DNA from: Chlamydomonas sphaeroides
Taxonomy: Eukaryota; Chlorophyta; Chlorophyceae; Chlamydomonadales; Chlamydomonadaceae
Length of the DNA: 24,135 nt
Direction: 5' to 3'
Assembly (NCBI GenBank): GCA_001662425.1
Contig: BDDC01001519.1
Coordinates: 1 to 24,135, forward strand
The notes beneath the pieces were generated by a model. That model was not told the DNA's origin, did no database searches, and saw only the letters and a program-made list of their open reading frames with translations. Positions 19,201-24,135 of this stretch are shown in pieces. The number at the start of each line of letters is the position of its first letter. The stretch's first letter is position 1. A program made the position numbers and the translations under genes.

Positions 19201-22054
19201 GACGCGGGCCGTGGCGTTTGGTGGCGCGAACACGGGGGCCCCCACTGGTCAGGGCAGTGTAGCAGTCCCAGCTTACCCACAAGCTCTGTATAGGCTAAGC
19301 ACATGGAGCATGGAACCGCGGCTGCTCGGCAGCTCCGCATCACACCCGCTGCTCGTCACACTTACCCCTTCAGGCCCATCAAGGACGCGCCCGGCCTCAA
19401 GGACGAGCGGTGAGTCGGAGCTGCACGAATGGGGCTTCGGTGACTCAAGCCGACCTCTAGGACACCCCCTCCTATCCATCCACCGGTCCCTAACCATCCT
19501 CCTCGCCTCCCCTCCCCTTCGCCCTGCCTCTCCCCTCCGCAGCTTCCTGTCGCTGTCGGCCCCCGCCAAGGAGCTGCTGCTGGCCATGCTTGCCGACGAC
19601 CCCGCCGAGCGCCCCTCCTGCATGGCCGCACTGCGCCACCCCTTCATTACCGCGGTGGACAGCAACGCGGACGCACACCGTGAGATGGGCGACCTAGTGC
19701 GCCGCCGCATGAAGGACCTCGCCAAGCTCAGGTGGGGCGCTGGAAGCGCGCGGCGGGAAGGCCCTTGCCACCCAGCGCATGCCCTTGAAGTCGCAGCTGC
19801 CGGCGTCGCCTTTCAACCCCCCACCTACCACCCGTGTGTCAGCGAGTGTGCGGGGGAGCGGATGCGCAGAGCTCATCCGATGGGGCTGGACGGGGTTTGC
19901 AGAGTTCAGGCGTGCAGAACCTACAGCTGCAGGCTCCGTGCCCTCCATGCAACACGATAGAGCCGCTCCGGAGTAGATTGTAGCCAGAGCAATGCTCAGA
20001 ACTGCCCGCGTCGGCTGCTGCACCGCTCTGGCTCTCCCACGCTGGCTGGGACAAGCGGCAGCACCTGCAGCGCCACGCGGCCGTTACCGCACATGCCTTG
20101 AAGCCCCGTGCCGTGCCGCTGTACCGCCCTTTATCCCCAAGCTCCTCCTGTCTTCCCCTGCCGTTGCCTGCACTTGGATCTTTGTCACTGCTCTCGCGAC
20201 CTCTTGATTCCCCCCTCCGCAGGCGAGAGCACGGGCAGCGGCACGCGCGCGGCGGCGTCCGCGGGGAGGAGGGCAGCTACGAGGCCTTCCTGGCGCTGCT
20301 AGCCAAGCGACGGGCCGAGGGCGGCCGCAGGTGAGGGGGCAGGACGGCAAGGGCCGGGTGCAGGGGCAGGGCAGGAGGGCCAAGCGGAGGGCGGGGCGCG
20401 ACCGCAGTTGGGGACGTGTGCGGGTTCGGGAAGGGGCTGGGCAGGGTGGGACGGCCAAGCGGCGAGCGGTGGGGCGGCCAGGCTGCCGCAAGGGGCGACG
20501 GCCTCGTATTGGTAGCCGCACGGCAGCGGTGGACTGCCGCAAGCCCGCAGCACCCTGGATCAGCCGGAAAGCCCGCTAGCCGTTAGGGAAGGGTCAGCTC
20601 AGCCACCCAGCCCCAACGGCGGCTCCCCTGCTGCGCCCCACTCCGCCCACTATAACGCCGCACGACCCAGCCCGGCTGTCGGCCCACGCTTTCCGTTCGG
20701 AGGTTGCAAATTGACTCGCAACTGTTCTTATGCCGCCGCCCTCCTGAACGCGCCCTCCCGGTGTCGGCTGTCACCCGTACCCCCGCGCGATGCCGGCAGC
20801 GACACGGCGTTTGGGTTTGACCGCGAGACAGCGGGCGACGCCTCCAAGGTGGGGCCCGGCGCCAGCAGGATCTCAATGCAAGCCAATGGCGCCGGCGACG
20901 GTGGAGGCTTCGCGGCGGGGCGCCCCAGCCTGGCCCAAGGCGCCGACAGCCTGGCAGGTGCGCCTCTTTGGGCGTTGGGTCTTGGGAGGGCGCCCACGCA
21001 GCTGGGTGGGGCGCTCGTTGCCACACACAGGGCCCGTGCCTGGTTGGGCCAGTAGGGCCTGCCGCTTCGCTGCCGAGCGCCGCAGGAGGAGGTTGGCCCC
21101 CGCCGCTCTCCGTGTGCCCCGCCTGTGGGCCGACCCCGGGCCCACTCCGCCTGCCCCCTGCTGCATCCGGAAACCGGCAACCCACGCGCTCGACTCCCAG
21201 CGCAGCGCCACCGCACCCCACCACCGCTGCCACCCAAACGCCTCTGACCGGTTCACGTGCCCGCCCTGCTCTTCCCTGCCCCGCCGTCCTACCCCACTCG
21301 CCGGCAGCCAACGACCCCCGCCTCCCGCGCTGCACCACAGCCACCGGCACGGCTGCCACTCGCACGTTGCTGCCGTGTCGCTAGCCCGCCCTGCTCTTCA
21401 ATTCCCCCGCCGCCCCTCCCCGCCCCCGGCAGCCGACGCGCCCGAGTTCCTGCGTTGCACCACCGCGCCCGCCTCGCGGTGGCGCAAGAAGCAAGCCAAG
21501 GCCAAGGCCAAGGCCAAGGCCACGGCCGAGGGCGGCAGTCCGGAGGGCGGGAGCCCCGAGGGCGGCAGTCCGGGCATCTCCGGGTACCCCGGACTGGACG
21601 AGGCGGCGCTTGGCGCGTAAGTGCACGACCTCACATCGAGATTAGATATGTGTGCGTGATATGAAGCTGTGTCCGGTACTGTGAGCGGTGCCAGAGGGCG
21701 GCAGCCAGCGGCACCCTTGGGGATCGGCGCCCGGGCCTGGGCGAGCAGGTGCTCCCCCGGGCGGCGGTGCCGGGCTGAGCGCCATGCCGTGGGTGTTGCG
21801 CCAGTTGGGCGCTACACGCTGCCATGTGCCCTGCGCCGGGGTCCTACGAGGAACACGATGACACTATTGTCCCCTGCCTGTTGATCGCACCCCCGTTGCA
21901 TGTCGCTCCCCACAGCGGCTGGTCGGCCTACCCCATCGGCTACGAGGCGTATGTCGCAAACGCCGCGGCCCTGGGCGGTGGCGGCGGTGCCGGCCAGGGC
22001 ACGGCTCCCAAAGCGGCTGGGCAGCCCCCGCCGTCCGGCATAGCGGAGCCGTGA
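16284..22054 (+). CDS. CAMK-like serine/threonine protein kinase (gene 3, tandem paralogue of gene 2)
   Basis: Exons: 16284-16411, 16484-16550, 16667-16768, 17156-17278, 17450-17521, 17696-17752, 17989-18099, 18280-18322, 18575-18600, 18748-18799, 19037-19088, 19374-19409, 19543-19731, 20223-20330, 20800-20957, 21433-21616, 21916-22054; 1647 nt, 548 aa. Exons 2-13 have exactly the same lengths as in gene 2. Kinase features: IGKGGFSEIWLA, VAIK (Lys86), HRDIKPEN (Asp181), DLG (Asp209), GTPGFVAPE, DIYSLGVVLFIMLTG, RPSCMAALRHPFI, ending near residue 325. Gene 3 keeps the normal VAIK that gene 2 has altered. The tail carries RREHGQRHARGG, a short Gly/Ser linker unlike that of gene 2, DAPEFLRCTTAPASRWRKK, four Lys-Ala repeats, three GGSPE repeats, and GWSAYPIGYEA. 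The ATG at 16284 has A at -3 and G at +4. The N-terminus MAKGNTKLPGLLACFFG contains a short hydrophobic stretch; targeting is unknown. Exon 15 (20800-20957) is the least certain exon, since it is supported by splice sites and phase but little by the paralogue. Confidence 0.88.
16983..17002 (+). repeat. 10-bp tandem pair in gene 3 intron 3
   Basis: GGTCGATGTG occurs twice in direct succession, followed by a partial GGTCGG. Confidence 0.7.
18864..18884 (+). repeat. Near-perfect exon 10 fragment in gene 3 intron 10
   Basis: The 21 nt repeat the end of exon 10 at 18778-18798 with a single mismatch (20 of 21). The copy begins 65 nt past the real donor. An ATATATAG acceptor-like sequence ends at 18857, but no GT donor follows the copy directly (CACAAAAGC), so it is probably an exon relic. 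Confidence 0.6.
20057..20079 (+). repeat. Exon 14-like fragment in gene 3 intron 13
   Basis: Twenty-three nucleotides match the start of gene 2 exon 14 (12102-12124) at 21 positions. This is closer than the real exon 14 of gene 3 (20223 onward) is to gene 2. It is probably an older exon copy left inside the intron. Confidence 0.5.
21259..21383 (+). pseudogene. Tandem copy of the exon 16 acceptor and start in gene 3 intron 15 (cryptic exon)
   Basis: A unit of about 125 nt is repeated: GCCCGCCCTGCTCTTC at 21259 recurs at 21384, followed in each case by a C-rich tract, a GGCAG acceptor and an exon start. The upstream acceptor ends at 21307. The sequence after it reads (A)NDPRLPRCTTATGTA, against (A)DAPEFLRCTTAPAS in the true exon, in the same phase. 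The frame then meets TAG at 21383-21385. Use of this site would give a protein shortened soon after the linker and lacking GWSAYPIGYEA. It may be a relic or an alternative 3' exon. Confidence 0.6.
21492..21575 (+). repeat. Coding tandem repeats in gene 3 exon 16
   Basis: AAGGCC-type hexamers (Lys-Ala, about four units) are followed by three 15-nt units at 21531-21545, 21546-21560 and 21561-21575, the first two encoding GGSPE and the third GGSPG. Gene 2 has a single GGSP at the matching place, so the repeats expanded after the duplication. Confidence 0.8.
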
Positions 22055-23870
22055 GGGCTGCTGGCGCGGCTGGCGTAACCGGGGCCGCTGCTGCCCTAGG
22101 CGCCGGAGCGAGAGGGCGCTCCGCCGACAACGGCGTCCCGAAGGAGGTGCTGCTCCGCCTGGACGGGGAGACGCTGGCCGGACACGGGCCGGACAGCGCT
22201 CGGCCGGACAAGGGCGGACACGGTCGGCGGCGAAAGGCCCAAGGTCCGTTGGGGCCAGGCTGACGGCGTGCGGTCCGTGGGCTGGCTGGGTCCTTAAAGG
22301 CTGGGGCAGCGACACGGACCCAACTGAGGACATCGCAGCGGCGCGGCGCGAGGCAGCGCCTTGTACACATGACGCATGGGGGGCACGAGAGGGCGCATGG
22401 GGCATCGTGTGCATGGATATGATGAAACCGAGCGGACGTCAATCTCCCAGCTGGCTGCCCACGGGGCACCTGAGCATAAATTTCGGACTGTGCGTGGTCT
22501 CCGTCGGACGGCGCCTAGTAGCCAATAGCATGAAGCAGCTGTATGGGGCCGGCAGCCGCCGTATTGTGTCGCGCTGTGCAATGTGCGTGTGTTGTGCGTT
22601 GATTCCTGGGGTTGCTAGGAGGCTGGGCCGCCTCTTTGCCCAGTGGAGGGGTCGCACACGCGCGGCGCCGCCTGCCTGTCAAGCGCGCGGCAGCTTGTGG
22701 GGTGTGGGGCACGAGACGTGCCATGCGTTCACCTGGCGGCTGTGTGGGAGGGCTCTGTGGTGCGCGGTCTTCCCGAGTGGGGGAGTGGCGTTAGTTTCTC
22801 GGGGCTCTCGTGGCCTATCTACGGCCCTGCTGCCATGTGTTGGTGGTGGCGCCGGCAGCGGTGGCGTGGCTTCCTCGTCGGCAGGCTGTGGAATGTGGGG
22901 CTGGGCCTAGGCAGTGGTGTGCACGGGTAGCGGGGACGTGTGTGGTGATCGATGCATGCACGCGGTGCGGTGCGTGGCGCATTGCCGGACTGGGTTGGAT
23001 GCAGGTGCGTGCCGAGGGCAGCCGGGCAGCGTGCCCCGATGCACGGGGGCGGGGGCGCCTGCTGCCGCGGCGTGTGGTATGCAGGGGCTTGGGAATGTCT
23101 GGTGCGGCAGCACAATCGTGTGCTGTGGCTGTAATTGTGGAGGATGGTTGATGCCAGAGACGAGCAGCGTGAGAGCGGGGTTGACGAGCTTGAATAAGTC
23201 GCGAGCCTGTGGCCGAGCCGGTGGGCGTGGGCGGTGGCTGTCTCGGGCGTGCAACGACAGCGTGAGGAGCAGCGGACGGAGCGGCGGTGCGCTCTTCACA
23301 TGGAAGCAATGAAGCCGACAGAGCTGAGGAGGAAAGGGACGAGGATGTGCGGCTGCATGCGGCGCGCTTGGCGCCAGGACGGCACCGCCGGATCCATCTA
23401 GTGGTTGCCGCTGTGTCCTTGCTGCTGATGTGTGATCGAACTTTCGTTGCCTGCTGTGCTGCGGTTGCCGTATGGCTGCTCGCAGCATGTTGATGCCTTG
23501 GGCAGAAGCTGACCGGCTGTTGGCATTACTCAAGTCAAATTAAGCTGCTGCAGCCTGCGGACCAGACAGGGTACACCTACGGTGGCGGTGAGGTGCGCGG
23601 CGCTGTAGGTAGCAATGCTAGCTGCTGTCGCTTTCATAGCTCGTATGTATCTGAACCGGTGGCATAGGCGGCATGACCCGGTGGCATGGGAGGGCATGGA
23701 CGTGAGCAACTCTGTGTTCCGGAGCTCGACAGCATGGGCTGCGGCGGGCGCCAGGTACATCGATGGCCTTCAACTGATAATGCCAGGCGGATAGTCTACA
23801 AGTGGCCGGGGATGAAGTCGTGGCAGGTCCTCGGCAGCCGGCAGAGCCCCTGTCCTGTCCTGGGTCAAAC
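22055..23870. other. Downstream region of gene 3; no supported gene
   Basis: The first 200 nt contain three or four spaced GGCCGGACA-like motifs (about 22178-22230). Further on there are open frames on both strands, including a reverse frame at 22907-23533 with a plausible-looking piece DLFKLVNPALTLLVSGINHP but no known domain or clear splice structure. A TGTAA occurs near 23129, about 1.1 kb after the gene 3 stop, too far to assign with confidence. Confidence 0.45.
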
Positions 23871-24135
23871 CTCCCCAGCTGCGCATGGGTGCATGGCTTG
23901 CCACAAAAGAGGCCACCCAGACCAGACGGACACCGTCGGTCATTATGCGGTCATAGCTGGGACTGTTTGAGGGGTCTCGGGCACACCGATAAGTTCCCTC
24001 ACCCCACGGGCCGGACCTAGCCGCCCGAACTGCCTCCGCGGCAGGACCATATCTCCTCACGTAGGCGGCCGCTAACGCACGCCGCCGCTGCTGCCGCTCT
24101 AGCTGTGTCGCGGCCGCTTGCGGCGGCCGCTACCA
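23871..24135 (-). repeat. Dispersed repeat, copy C (inverted, runs off the right edge)
   Basis: The reverse complement aligns with copy A from its core through to the NotI-like palindrome, ending at the window edge opposite position 124 of copy A. Compared with A it has about 16 extra nt (CGGCCGCCTACGTG-containing) and a small deletion inside the core that breaks the short MTDGVRLVWVA frame. Because copies A and C face each other, they form an inverted pair about 23.5 kb apart around the kinase genes. Confidence 0.75.

Noticed and set aside
22907..23533. Possible reverse-strand gene downstream of gene 3
   Set aside because: One short piece looks protein-like, but there is no recognised domain, no clear donor/acceptor set and no good start. 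It was left as an unsupported frame.
124..24135. A giant transposon with terminal inverted repeats carrying the kinases
   Set aside because: There is no transposase or integrase-like gene, the ends are diverged, an internal partial copy exists, and flanking target duplications cannot be seen. A dispersed repeat is the simpler explanation.

Overview
The window looks like nuclear DNA of a GC-rich photosynthetic protist, most likely a green alga (Chlorophyta). Three things point there. The genes are split into many short exons by GT-AG introns, with at least two GC-AG introns. Codons strongly prefer G or C in the third position. Proteins carry long Ala/Gly/Pro/Ser-rich tails. A TGTAA motif, the usual chlorophyte poly(A) signal, lies 162 nt after the stop of gene 1. 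The lineage is an inference; a GC-rich haptophyte, for example, cannot be excluded from this sequence alone. No bacterial operon, rRNA, tRNA or CRISPR array was seen.

Three protein-kinase genes lie head to tail on the + strand. Gene 1 (1724-6402, 10 exons, 826 aa) is a diverged Ser/Thr kinase with a low-complexity C-terminal tail of about 510 residues. Gene 2 (7793-13478, 17 exons, 578 aa) and gene 3 (16284-22054, 17 exons, 548 aa) are tandem paralogues with the same exon order and intron phases. Their CAMK-like kinase domains are nearly identical, and their tails share unrecognised motifs (RCTTAPA-RWRK and GWSAYPIGYEA). I built the exon models by hand from splice sites, phase continuity and comparison of the two paralogues. 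All three close without an internal stop.

Between the genes are 1.4 to 2.8 kb spacers with no gene I can support. A dispersed repeat occurs three times: at the left edge (forward), between genes 2 and 3 (forward), and at the right edge (inverted). The edge copies therefore bracket the kinase cluster as an inverted pair.

The most interesting hidden layer is inside the introns. Decayed or partial copies of neighbouring exons occur in gene 1 intron 5, in intron 10 of both paralogues, in gene 3 intron 13, and around exon 16 of both paralogues. In gene 3 the exon-16 copy keeps a 3' splice site in the correct phase and leads to an early stop. Gene 3 introns 4 and 5 are also multiples of three and free of stops, and intron 5 is unusually well conserved between the paralogues. 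These observations suggest exon-shuffling relics and possible alternative isoforms, which transcript data could test.
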